From: Candidatus Fredericiella danica
GTDB taxonomy: Bacteria > Chloroflexota > Anaerolineae > Caldilineales > Caldilineaceae
Length of the DNA stretch: 38,433 nucleotides
NCBI GenBank assembly: GCA_016713335.1
Contig: JADJPH010000058.1
Span: 1-38,433 of the forward strand
Direction of reading: 5' to 3'
Under the pieces are notes generated by a model. That model was given only the letters and a program-made list of their open reading frames with translations. It was not told the origin of the DNA and did no database searches. Below are positions 1 through 9,094 of this stretch, piece by piece. The stretch's first letter is position 1. The number at the start of each line of letters is the position of its first letter. Made by a program: the position numbers and the translations under genes.

Positions 1-1074
1 ATGCCGGCGATGGATCACACAATGCCATGACCGGTACGGAGATGGCGCCTGAAGCCAGTGCGATGGAAGCGATGCCAGGGATGGATCATTCGGTGCCGAT
101 GACGGGTACGGAGCCGGCGCCAGGTGCTGGCGCGATGGACGGCATGGATCACGGCGCCAGCAGTGGCGCCCACGTGATGGCACCTGTGCCCAGCGCCGGC
201 GTACCAGCCGCAATGGCTGCCGCCGGCCCCCCGCCTTCACGCACCCATGGGATGGCGACGTCAAGGTCTTCGAACTCACCGCGCAGCCGGTGCGCTGGCC
301 GCGATGGGGGGCGTCGTGGCGACTGCATGGACCTATAACGGCTCTGTGCCGGGTCCTATGATCCGCGTGACCGAGGGCGACAAAGTGCGCGTTGTCCTCA
401 AGAATGAACTGCCAGAACCGACGACCATTCACTGGCATGGTGTCACCGTCCCAAACAGCATGGACGGCGTGCCCGGCATGACGCAGGAGGCGGTGAAACC
501 AGGTGAGAGCTTCACCTACGAGTTTACGGCGCAACCCGCGGGGACCTACTGGTACCATCCGCATGCAAACAGCGATCAACAGATCGGCATCGGGCTATAC
601 GCCCCGCTGCTCATTGAACCGAAAGCTGAGGCCGCAAGTGTGGCTGATGTGGATGTCACGATGATGTTGGGTGAGTGGGCGCGTCGTCGACGGAGACCTA
701 TGCGGCGATGCCTATGGCCGGCATGGAGCCGAACTACTTCACGGTGAACGGGAAAGCATTTCCTGCAACCGGGAGACAATCCAAGTGAAAAAGGGGATCG
801 CGTCCGGCTGCGTTTATCAATGCCGGACAGTTTGTACATCCGATGCATCTGCACGGTGTTCCGTTTGAAGTTGTCGCCACGGATGGTCATGCCGTGCCCG
901 AGGCGGCGATCTTGACGAAAGACACCATATCAGTGGCGCCAGGCGAACGCTATGACGTGGAGTTCACCGCCACCGAAACCGGACAGTGGATGCTCCACTG
1001 CCATATCGCACCACCTGACGAATGATGGCGTTGAACCCGGCGGGTTAATGTTGACAATAAACGTCACCAATTAG
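1..1074 (+). CDS. Multicopper oxidase (copper-type), 5' end outside window, frameshifted
   Basis: Cupredoxin-fold oxidase expected to act outside the cytoplasm on copper or small reductants. The first copper site is visible as HWHG (near 430) and YHPH (near 553). The C-terminal half carries HLHG (near 845) and the HCHI of the type 1 copper region (near 1000). The N-terminus is a Met/His-rich tract with a repeated pattern (MPxMDH, then PMTGTE), a typical low-affinity copper-binding linker. The gene enters from the left edge. Reading the family sequence needs frame changes near 27, between about 225 and 320, near 680-790 and near 1009. After the last one the reading ends in GGLMLTINVTN and a TAG at 1072-1074. 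Conservation in every frame argues for indel errors. CopA/CueO-like or nitrite-reductase-like subtypes cannot be separated from this fragment. Family sure, subtype not. Confidence 0.85.
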
Positions 1075-1100
1075 GGCCTGCTTTGGCGTTAAGCGCAGCC

Positions 1101-1137
1101 GGGCGAGAGGGCGATCGTTGCTCTCTCGCCCTTTTTT
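1101..1137 (+). terminator. Rho-independent terminator of the multicopper oxidase
   Basis: A 9-bp perfect stem, GGGCGAGAG (1101-1109) with CTCTCGCCC (1123-1131), has a 13-nt loop and is followed at once by six T (1132-1137). It lies 27 nt after the oxidase stop codon and before the next promoter. Confidence 0.9.
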
Positions 1138-1170
1138 GTTCCGTTCGGCGGCCCAGCTGAACAGGGGCGC

Positions 1171-1199
1171 TTGCGCAAGAATCGACTCCCGTCTACACT
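1171..1199 (+). promoter_or_regulatory. Putative sigma-70-type promoter for the 1260-3485 genes
   Basis: TTGCGC (1171-1176) and TACACT (1194-1199) are separated by exactly 17 nt. They lie just after the oxidase terminator and about 60 nt before the GTG start at 1260. The -10 hexamer is the same as that of the promoter at 10021. Confidence 0.5.
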
Positions 1200-1259
1200 G
1201 GAACAGAGCAATCTACGCAAACACAGTTGTGTCTCAATATCGAGGTGGAGTGTCGTATC

Positions 1260-1688
1260 GTGGCGGAAAAAAAGCGCCGGCGCCGGCCATTCGGCGTCTA
1301 TGTCATTATCACGCTACAACTATTTTCGATCGTGGCGGGGCTGTTCGTCTTTGCCGGTGAGTATCTCGCCCTCAACTATCCGGAACTGAACGTCGATCTG
1401 GATCTCGGTTTTCCATTGTCAGGTCCCGAATTCTGGATCACCAACCTGCAGTTGGCGATCGTCATGGTGTTGAGCATGATCTCCGTGATCGGTCTCTGGC
1501 GAATGCAACGTTGGGCCTGGTACCTGACGATGCTCGAACTGGGTTTCTCGATGGTTGTCAACATCTCCATGTATTTCAACGCCAATGCCAATTATGTGGA
1601 CATGTTCCTGAACGTGCTGACGGTCTTCTACCTCAATCAGAAAGATGTGCAGCGTGCGTTTGTACGGCGTCGCGTGGAGGCCGCATGA
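1260..1688 (+). CDS. Small integral membrane protein, unknown function
   Basis: 142-aa protein not recognised as a named family. After a very basic N-terminus (AEKKRRRRPFG) it has about four hydrophobic segments: around VYVIITLQLFSIVAGLFVF, around LQLAIVMVLSMISVIGLW, and two near the C-terminus (ISMYFNANANYVDMF region and LNVLTVFYL). The GTG at 1260 is preferred because a purine-rich AGGTGGAG ends about 10 nt upstream and the basic tract follows directly. A start at 1227 is the alternative. The stop overlaps the next gene's start (ATGA at 1685-1688), so the two are probably translationally coupled. Confidence 0.7.
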   Translation: MAEKKRRRRPFGVYVIITLQLFSIVAGLFVFAGEYLALNYPELNVDLDLGFPLSGPEFWITNLQLAIVMVLSMISVIGLWRMQRWAWYLTMLELGFSMVVNISMYFNANANYVDMFLNVLTVFYLNQKDVQRAFVRRRVEAA

Positions 1689-3197
1689 ACGACCTTGAAT
1701 TATTGCGCCAATATGAGCCGGTGGTGTGCTACACAGGTGGCGAGCACTTCTTCCCGTGTGCCGTCGATGGCTACGTGCAACAGTGTAGCCTCTGGTCACT
1801 CAACAAGAAGAAACAACGCCAACAACTCATCCCGACGGGTGAACTTGACCTTGATCGATTGGCGACTTTCGATGATGTTCCTCCCGGCGAGACGCTCCAT
1901 CTACGCATTGTAGACAAGCCACTGGATGCGGCGGCCTACCAGCGGTGGCGGCAACTTCCGGACCGGCCGGCACTTCACGCGCCAGGGCGGTTTTATACGC
2001 GTTGGCCTGGTGTCGCGATTGGCAAGTTCACTGTTCAATGCTTCTCTCCTCGTGCGTGGCACCGTACCCGGCGGTACAGTCGCCGCGCCGACCTGAAGTA
2101 TCGGGAGATCCGCACCGCCGATCCGCGCTATGTCTATTACGCGCGGGTCTTGCGCCAGGGAGGATACGATTCTCCACTACCTTTTCTTTTTCGCAATGAA
2201 CGACTGGCGCTCCAGCTTCTTTGGCATCAACGATCATGAGGCTGATTGGGAACAGTGTTTCATCTACCTGGCGGACAGCGATGAGGGTGTGCGACCTTAC
2301 TGGGTGGCGTTTGCATCGCATGACTACTCCGGGGATGACCTGCGCAGGCGCTGGGATGATCCTGACCTCACGTTGGTCGATGGACGTCACCGCGGTCATC
2401 TACGCCGGCGCCGGTTCGCATGCTTCGTATTTCATCAAGGGCGAGTATCTCACCGGCGTCTCGCCCTCGTTTCTGCGCCCGGTTGCGAATGCAGTCACCT
2501 GGCTGCAGCAGTTCTGGTACGAGGAATTGAAACAGGGGAAGGCGAGTTTGACGAAGAAGCCGTTCGGGATTTTTCAGCGTCGCCTTCGTAGACTATGCGT
2601 GGTGACGGCGTCACAGTCGGTCCCGGCACAAAGAACGCCTGGACGCCAGTCCTGATGGATGGGCAGGGGTGGATCGAAAACTACCGCGGCTTATGGGGGA
2701 TCGACACGGAGGATCCATTTGGTGGCGAACGCGCACCGGCAGGTCCCAAATACAACCGCGACGGTTCGGTGCGCCTGGCCTGGTATGACCCGCTGGCCTG
2801 GGCCGGTCTTGACAAGGTGCCCCCGCCGCTTCAGGCCGTCGAAATGTTGCAGCAACGGATCCGTGCCCTCAGCGAGGAACGCGCGGAACTGGGCGAAGCA
2901 TTTGTGAAGCGCCGGCAGGAGGTGCGCAACCTCGACCTCGATGTTCAGGCGTTGCTCCAGACCGACTATCTCGGCCATCTCTCCAAGCATCGCGTCCAGG
3001 AACTTACAAAAGAGCAGAAGGAACTCCAGGGCATGAGCGCACGGTTGGTGGCATTGGACGAGACCAATGCGGCCAACGCTCAACTCCCTCACCAAGCTTG
3101 CAGAAGTGGCGATTGGGGAAACCCGCAGGCGCACCTGAAACACCAACATCTTCCTGAGACGGTGAAAACGGCGAATTCGCGGGCGATGGATTTCTGA
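1685..3197 (+). CDS. Vps62-like (PF06101-type) protein with C-terminal coiled coil, frameshifted
   Basis: The reading shows NDHEADWEQCFIYL (near 2230-2270) and AGAGSHASYFIKGEY (near 2405-2450). These resemble the DHxGDWE and GSHASY motifs of Vps62-type proteins. Conserved stretches around WIENYRGLWGIDTEDPFGG and SVRLAWYDPLAWAG follow. The last part (about 2840-3070) is a coiled coil rich in L, E, R and Q (MLQQRIRALSEERAELGEAF). Function in bacteria is unknown. The fold is suspected of binding membranes or other proteins, but that is inference. At least three frame changes are needed (about 2170, 2385 and 2590), and the end after 3070 is also unclear. The start at 1685 overlaps the previous stop by 4 nt. 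The membrane segment at 3219-3485 may be its true C-terminus. Confidence 0.6.
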
Positions 3198-3218
3198 GCG
3201 GCGATCAGCGGCGCAGGT

Positions 3219-3485
3219 TTGCTCCTGGCGCTCACAATTATCATCTGGCGCGCATCGGCCACGTGGTATATTTGGACAACCCTGGCAATTTTGATCTTTT
3301 TGGCGGTTGAATCAGCGTTACGCGGCCGACTATCCAGCTACTTGCTGAATGTGATCATCTTCCTGGCGGTGGTCACAACTTTGATTCTCCTCTGGCAGTT
3401 CTGGAAACTCGCAATTGTCGCAACGATCTTTGCGCTGGTGATCTTGATGGTGCGCGACAATCTGCGTGAGTTGCGAGGCAAGTAA
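3219..3485 (+). CDS. Membrane segment with about three TM helices, possibly the C-terminus of the Vps62-like gene
   Basis: The frame is open from 3198 to 3485. It contains three hydrophobic helices (LLLALTIIIW; TTLAILIFLAVESAL; LLNVIIFLAVVTTLILLWQF continuing into IVATIFALVILMV) and ends in a basic tail, RDNLRELRGK. There is no good ATG and no ribosome binding site. The only start is a TTG at 3219, 22 nt after the coiled-coil reading ends. The simplest reading is that a frameshift near 3080-3197 separates this segment from the Vps62-like protein, which would then be C-terminally membrane-anchored. A separate small membrane protein is the alternative. Confidence 0.5.
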   Translation: MLLALTIIIWRASATWYIWTTLAILIFLAVESALRGRLSSYLLNVIIFLAVVTTLILLWQFWKLAIVATIFALVILMVRDNLRELRGK

Positions 3486-3489
3486 CCCT

Positions 3490-3535
3490 CATTCTCGCTT
3501 CTTCTGGGCGTCTTTGCGTCTTGGCGGGAGGGCTT
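3490..3535. repeat. Degenerate simple repeat (GTCTTTGCGTCTTGGCGG type)
   Basis: Between the converging genes lies a short stretch rich in CTT/GCGTCTT units (TTCTTCTGGGCGTCTTTGCG). The same style of low-complexity sequence appears at 28950-29032 and, with different units, at 30340-30402. It looks like a dispersed intergenic element rather than coding sequence. Confidence 0.35.
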
Positions 3536-3568
3536 GGTGTTTTGAACACATGCGCATGGCGCTCAACG

Positions 3569-5737
3569 TCAGCGGTCGCCGCGTGCGAACCACTGGTAGA
3601 TCTCGCGGATGACAATGATGATGGTCACCGTGGCCGCGCCCACAAAGATGAAGAATGCCAGTTCCGGTAGGTTGGGCAGAATGTCAGAGGGTGAATTACT
3701 GGCAATCGCGGCGCCCATCAGGAGCCCCACCAACAGCAACGCAAAGGTCAACCGGCGAATATTGGCGGTCAGTCGCGTCGACCTCCTTCACCTGTTTTCC
3801 CACATCAGAAGCATCCACATAGATGGTGAACTTACCACTGCGGAATTGCTGGATCCAACTGGGCGCGGCGTCTTCAATGGACGGTACATATTCCGGATTG
3901 CTTCCTTGGCAGTGCGGATGGCCTGGCGCCGCAAGGAGGCCACGACGATCGGCGTCGAAGGTTTCCATCAACAATTGCTGTAGATTCCAATGCGGTGTTC
4001 ACGAGCGGGAGCGACGGATCTAATGTGCAAGTAATCTCCTCCGCCTGGATGAGGGCCTTGAGCGCCAGGGTCAGGTCGGCATCCATCCGTAACCCAGCAC
4101 GGTTAAGCGCATCGAACATGGCCTTCATGGCGCCGGAGATCGAGACGCCCACGTCGGCGTATGCCGTGTAGCGCTTAAGCAGGCGTTCCACATCGTCAAT
4201 AAAGGCGCGCTCATCCACCTCCTTGTAGCTGACCGTCAGCCGCAACACGACCCGGCCGATCTCCTGACCGTCACCTTCCGCCAATGACCAGATCAGGTCG
4301 GCCATCGCAAGCCGTTTTTCTGTGCTCAAGACGCCCATCATCCCCATGTCCAGGAAGATGATGTTGCCGGTTTCCAGATTGACCAACACATTGCCGGGAT
4401 GTGGGTCGCCGTGAAAAAAGCCATCGTAGAGCACCTGTTTCACGATCGCACGCATAAACGTTGTTGCCAGTTCGGTGCGGTCCAACCCGGCTGCGTCGAT
4501 GGCTTCCACGTTGGTAATCTTCACGCCCTTGACAAACTCCTGCGTCATCACCCGGCGCGTGGAGAGTTTGCCATAAATGTCCGGGACATGAACGTTGGGG
4601 AAGATGCGCATGTTTTCGGCGAGTACGCGCCCGTTGTAAGCCTCATTGGTATAATCCAATTCGAGCAAGATATTGTCGGCATACTCATCCATGATGCCGC
4701 TCAAGTCGGTGTGCCGGGCCCACTCGAAACGACGCTCCGTCACCCTGGTCAAATCTCTCATCACATTCAGGTCGGCGCGCACGGTGACATCGATGTCCGG
4801 CGCTGGATCTTCACCACGACCTTTTGCCCGCCCGGCAACACTGCCTGTGCACCTGGGCCGTGGAAGCGGCCGCCAGCGGGTTCCATATCAAACTCAGCAT
4901 AAAGTGTAGAGATGGGCTGGCCGAGTTCTCTGGCGACGATTGCTTCCGCTTCCGCAGAGGGGAAGGGGAGCACCTGGCTCTGCAACTGCGCCAGTTCGGC
5001 GCCAGTCCGCCGGCAATTGCTCGGCACGGCTTCGACACGATTTGGCCGGAGCTTTACAAAGTCGGACCAAGATCTTGGAGCATGTAGCGAACTGTCTGCG
5101 CGGTGCTGGTGCTCACAATTGGTTTGCGGCGCCAGTAGATGATGCGCTGGAAGAAACGTCGCACGGGTGCAAACGGCGAATTGGCAAAGATGATTTCGCG
5201 GACGTAACGCTGGATCGTGTCCAGCGATTCAGCAATGCGCAGGTTTTCAGCCAAAAAGTTGCGACCTCCAAAGGTCAGCTTGCCCAAAACACGCCAATAG
5301 GGCCGGCTCCGAGTTGACCAGTTCTGGAGTGGGCTGTCCAGCCCAGTTATGCCTTCGAAGACAAACAGGAGAGCTGTCATCAGCAGACCGCCAAGAAAGA
5401 CCCACAACCAAATAGGGGGCGAGACAACCAGCAGCCGGAGTGTGTCGTCTGTGCTCTGCTCCCAGGATGTCGCTCGTGGCGGCGTAAAAGATCAGGTGTT
5501 GATGACCACCAGAAAGAGCCCATAGGTCCACACGACAAATTGGCCGGTAAGCACCAGGAGCGGAGGCCACAATAGCCAGTTCAAAAATGCGAAGATAGCA
5601 CCATAGATGAATATCGCGATGACAAAAACAACGACATATTCGGTCGCAGGTAGGTAGATGCCGAGACCTGGCAACAGAAATAGTGTAAGCAGGAGCGCCA
5701 CTGCATTTACCAAAATTCGGACGATAAAGTAGACCAT
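3569..5737 (-). CDS. ABC1/UbiB-family atypical kinase with N-terminal holin-like membrane domain, frameshifted
   Basis: Protein-kinase-like ATPase of the ABC1/ADCK/UbiB family, linked to isoprenoid-quinone or lipid metabolism at membranes. Visible motifs in order: the alanine-rich loop AAASTAQVHR (near 4840), the lysine strand VVVKIQR (near 4810), the ExD region LELDYTNEAYN (near 4650), the catalytic HGDPHPGN (near 4395), and DMGMMG in place of DFG (near 4345). A C-terminal pair of TM helices follows, ending FARGDR. The KxGQ region near 5040 is scrambled by indels. Upstream, with no gap, the same strand encodes MVYFIVRILVNAVALLLTLF and about 80 further residues resembling a small holin-type (phage holin 4 superfamily) protein. 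Frame breaks lie near 5490, 5040, 4780, 3985 and 3780. Whether the membrane part is fused or a separate upstream gene cannot be settled here. The start at 5737 is the ATG before VYFIVR. Confidence 0.75.
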
Positions 5738-5854
5738 AGTCAGACCTGAGGGTACGCAGATTGAGCAACAAGTCCGCCTTGCGAAACCGGTGCAGGCGTT
5801 ATTGCGGCCGTGGCGTGTCAATTGAAATACTGATTGTTTCTATGTTAACGATCT

Positions 5855-5883
5855 TTGGGTGCTTGTGCAAGGCAACGTACAAT
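5855..5883 (+). promoter_or_regulatory. Putative promoter of the RNA methyltransferase
   Basis: TTGGGT (5855-5860) and TACAAT (5878-5883) are 17 nt apart in the gap between the divergent kinase and methyltransferase genes. The -35 is weak and the -10 is good. The start codon region is about 65 nt downstream. Confidence 0.35.
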
Positions 5884-5947
5884 GGCGATTGGTGCTCCAC
5901 CTCGCCAAAGGGTGGTCTGGCCATGTCTGGCCGCTTGAAGGGAGCCA

Positions 5948-6669
5948 ATTCTGGAACTTCTGGGTTCGATTACCGTTGTACTGGATCGCCCGCAAAACCC
6001 ACTCAATATGGGCGCAGTGGTGCGCGCCATGAAGAATATGGGTTTCAAGCATCTGCGGATGGCCGCGCCTGCGCCCTACGAACGAGAGGCTTTGCTGCGT
6101 GTCGCCCACCATGCGGAAGATATGATCGACCGCATCGAAGTGTTCCCGGATCTAGATTCGGCCCTTGCCGATGCCGCCTTTGTCGTGGGGACGGCGGCGG
6201 TAAAACACCCTGAGCACCGGCGCACCTACGACGTGCGTGAACTCGCAAACGAACTCCTGCGCGCGGCGCAACAGGGCGCGTAGTGATCCTCTTTGGCACC
6301 GAAGCGGACGGGCTTGATCTTGCCGCGCTTGACCGGTGCCATCTCCTTGTCACCCTCCCAACCGATCCTGACTATCCTGCACTCAACCTGGCGCAATCCG
6401 TGCTGCTGATGCTATATGAACTGCGCATGGCGGCGATGGCGGATCGCCCGCCCAGGGCGCCGGCGTATCAGCCTGCCACCCATGCGGAACTAGAGCGACT
6501 ATTCAGCGTTAGCGAAGAGGTGTTGGCCGAGATCGGGTTTTTCAAGCACAATCCCGGTGCGGCGATGCGGTCACTGCGCCAGATGGCCTATCGGGCGGCG
6601 CTTACCCCGGACGACGTGGCGCTGCTGTTGGCGGTGGCGCGGCAGGCGCAGCGCGTGGCGCGGCGATGA
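5948..6669 (+). CDS. SpoU/TrmH-type RNA 2'-O-methyltransferase, TrmJ-like, one frameshift
   Basis: SPOUT-fold enzyme that methylates a ribose 2'-OH in RNA (tRNA position 32 for TrmJ) using S-adenosylmethionine. The first part shows the SpoU motif 1 region SITVVLDRPQNPLNMGAVVR (the N and R are the conserved residues). Next come ILFGTEADGL (motif 2, near 6284) and the cofactor-knot motif YPALNLAQSVLLMLYEL (motif 3, near 6380). A C-terminal helical region (FFKHNPGAAMRSLRQM) is typical of TrmJ. One base is missing near 6278: the frame stops at TAG 6281-6283, while the correct reading runs GRVVILFGTE. The start is uncertain. An in-frame TGA at 5936-5938 blocks extension, and only ATT 5948 or CTG 5951 follow the AAGGGAG at 5938-5943. 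Either the start is non-canonical or a further base error hides an ATG. Confidence 0.8.
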
Positions 6670-6697
6670 GTAGCCGGTATTGGGTTGGTGGTGGCCG

Positions 6698-7596
6698 ATG
6701 ATCATTAGCGCCAGCCGGCGCACCGACATCCCGGCATTCTATTCCACCTGGTTCATCCAACGTCTCCGCGCGGGCTTCTGCACGGTGCCAAATCCGTTCA
6801 ATCAGCGGCAGATCACGTTTGTCTCGCTACTGCCTGAAGATGTGGATGCCATTGTGTTCTGGACACGCAACCCGCGACCGCTTTTCATCCATCTGGACGA
6901 GTTGGATGCGCGCGGCTTCCGCTATTACTTCCAATACACGTTGATCAACAACCCACGGCTCATCGATCCACATTCGCCGCCGGTCGATGCTGCGGTCAGG
7001 ACGTTTGCCGAACTTGCTCAGCGCGTTGGCCCCGAACGCGTGATCTGGCGTTACGACCCGATCGTGCTGAGCAGTCTGACCGATGCCGCGTTTCACCTGG
7101 AGAACTACGCCGCGCTCGCGGCGCGATTGTCGGGATCTACGCGGCGCTGCGTGATCAGCGTGATGGACTGGTATCGCAAGATCGAAGGGCGGATGCGGGA
7201 AGTCGAACAGCAGGTGTCACGATTGCCAAAGACAAGGACGCTGCGCCCCCTGAGTTTCCAGCGCTTGCCGCTGGCATTGCAAGGATTGCCGCGGCAAATG
7301 GGATAGAAGTTGTCTCCTGCGCCGAGGAACTCGATTTGCGTTGCTATGGCATTGAACATGGCAAGTGCATTGACGACGAGTTGATCGGGCGCGTGCTTGG
7401 CATCACGGTCGACGCCGGCAAGGACCCCAACCAGCGCACTGCCTGCGGTTGTGTCGCGAGCCGGGACATCGGCATGTATGATGGCTGTCTCTTTGGCTGT
7501 CCGTACTGCTATGCAACCAGCCACTTTGCACGCGCCCGGGAGAACTATGCACACCACGATCCAGCGATGCCGTCGCTGTTTACGGCAAAACGCTGA
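6698..7596 (+). CDS. DUF1848 family protein, one frameshift
   Basis: The start IISASRRTDIPAFY and the internal VFWTRNPRP are diagnostic of DUF1848, a TIM-barrel-like family resembling radical-SAM/photoproduct-lyase folds whose reaction is unknown. The C-terminus has the cysteine cluster CGC-x12-C-x3-GCPYC (about 7441-7510), expected to bind an iron-sulfur cluster. The frame changes near 7215, after the MREVEQQ stretch. After it the reading TIAKDKDAAPPEFQRLAAGI runs into the cysteine-rich end. ATG 6698 is chosen because it directly precedes the conserved ISASRR. It follows the methyltransferase by 28 nt and may share its transcript. Confidence 0.85.
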
Positions 7597-7677
7597 CGGA
7601 CCCGTGCCCTCCTCGATAAATGAGATCCGGGCTTGTGTAGGTATAGATAGGGTGGGCAGCAATCCTGCGGCGAATCG

Positions 7678-7686
7678 TGGTACAAT
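7678..7686 (+). promoter_or_regulatory. Putative extended -10 element before the restriction-modification genes
   Basis: TGG followed directly by TACAAT (7681-7686), an extended -10 arrangement, about 100 nt upstream of the methyltransferase ATG. No convincing -35 is seen at the expected distance. Confidence 0.3.
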
Positions 7687-7785
7687 CACGCAAACTGCCA
7701 AATGGTTTGATCCCTGACCTGTTTGCTCGCCGCCACCTCGTGAAGTTGGAAACTCAAGACGTGTGCTATTGGAGTCTATCGCTTG

Positions 7786-9093
7786 ATGACAAACGCATTA
7801 CAGGCGCCACTTATACCTTCTGCTCTTGAAGATCAGCCTGCGACCGAAGGTGAAAACAACTACTCTGGCACGTTCCTGTCGAATATGAGACTCCCCGTGC
7901 ATAGGTGGTTCAAGTATTCTGCTGGGTTCTCTGCCGAATGGGTGCAGCAAACGATTCAAGAGCGTTGCGTTGCCAGTGAAACTACGGTGCTCGACCCCTT
8001 TGCCGGCTCGGGTACAACTTTGCTGGTGGCAGACAGTTGTGGTGTCTCAAGCATCGGAATTGAAGCACACCCGTTCGTTGCAACTATCGCAGCAACAAAA
8101 CTGCTGTGGTTCACGCCGGTAGACAATCTCAGAGATAAAATTCAAAGCATCCACCACGTCGCAAACAATCTGCAGCACGAGCCGTTACAGTACCCATCAC
8201 TCATCTATAATTGTTTCGGCGATGAATCACTCCATAAACTTGATAAGTTGCGTCGGGCCTGGCTTGCAGAGAACGACGATAGTGCAGTATCGCAATTGGC
8301 ATGGCTGGCCCTGACATCAATACTACGCCCGAGTTCCTCGGCTGGAACCGCACAATGGCAATACATATTGCCCAATAAAACGAAAAAGGTTGTTGCTGAT
8401 CCGTTTGATGCATTCACCTTGCAGGGTGAACTGATGCGTTTCGACATGCGTGAGTTCCAGCGGGAAGTCAAGGTATCCAAGGCCAAGCTTATTCGTGGTG
8501 ATGCCAGAGAGTGTCCTGAAGTGGAAGACCACAGTGTCGGGCTTGTAGTCACGTCCCCACCATACGCAAATAACTACGACTACGCAGACGCCATGAGGTT
8601 TGAAATGTCGTTTTGGGGTGCTGTAGCTTCATGGGGCGGGCTCCATGAAGCGGCCCGCAGATATCTGATTCGGTCGTCTTCCCAACATGCGTCAATAGAA
8701 AAATTGCAGCTTGAAGAACTACTCGCGAACAGTCATTTGGACCCGATTAGGCCAGCTATTACTAGTGTATGTCATGCGCTAGCTGAAGAACGGCAACATC
8801 ATGGCGGCAAGAAGCACTATCACACGATGATTGCCGCCTATTTTGTTGACCTTGCCCGAGTTTGGCATGAACTACACAGGGTGTGTACCCCAAACGCCAC
8901 TGCATGTTTTGTAATCGGTGACTCCGCGCCATACGGTGTGTATGTGCCTGTGGATGAGTGGCTGGGGGAACTCGCATTGGCCGCTGGGTTCAGGAGTTAT
9001 CGCTTCGAAAAACTGCGAGACCGTAACATCAAATGGAAAAACCGCAAGCACAGAGTACCACTTCACGAAGGCCGGCTTTGGGTGGAGACTTGA
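7786..9093 (+). CDS. Site-specific DNA methyltransferase of a type II R-M system (probable N4-cytosine or N6-adenine)
   Basis: 435-aa amino-methyltransferase that would modify the site cut by the next gene's product. The SAM-binding motif I (LDPFAGSGTTLL, residues about 69-80) comes first. The catalytic motif IV, TSPPYANNYDYADA, is at about 256-269, with roughly 175 residues between them. The SPPY form is common in m4C enzymes, but the base cannot be decided by eye. ATG 7786 is chosen; a TTG lies directly before it. The next gene starts 1 nt after the TGA, so expression is tightly coupled. Base composition is visibly more AT-rich than the flanking genes and the frame is intact, consistent with an acquired R-M cassette. 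Confidence 0.85.
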   Translation: MTNALQAPLIPSALEDQPATEGENNYSGTFLSNMRLPVHRWFKYSAGFSAEWVQQTIQERCVASETTVLDPFAGSGTTLLVADSCGVSSIGIEAHPFVATIAATKLLWFTPVDNLRDKIQSIHHVANNLQHEPLQYPSLIYNCFGDESLHKLDKLRRAWLAENDDSAVSQLAWLALTSILRPSSSAGTAQWQYILPNKTKKVVADPFDAFTLQGELMRFDMREFQREVKVSKAKLIRGDARECPEVEDHSVGLVVTSPPYANNYDYADAMRFEMSFWGAVASWGGLHEAARRYLIRSSSQHASIEKLQLEELLANSHLDPIRPAITSVCHALAEERQHHGGKKHYHTMIAAYFVDLARVWHELHRVCTPNATACFVIGDSAPYGVYVPVDEWLGELALAAGFRSYRFEKLRDRNIKWKNRKHRVPLHEGRLWVET

Positions 9094-9094
9094 G

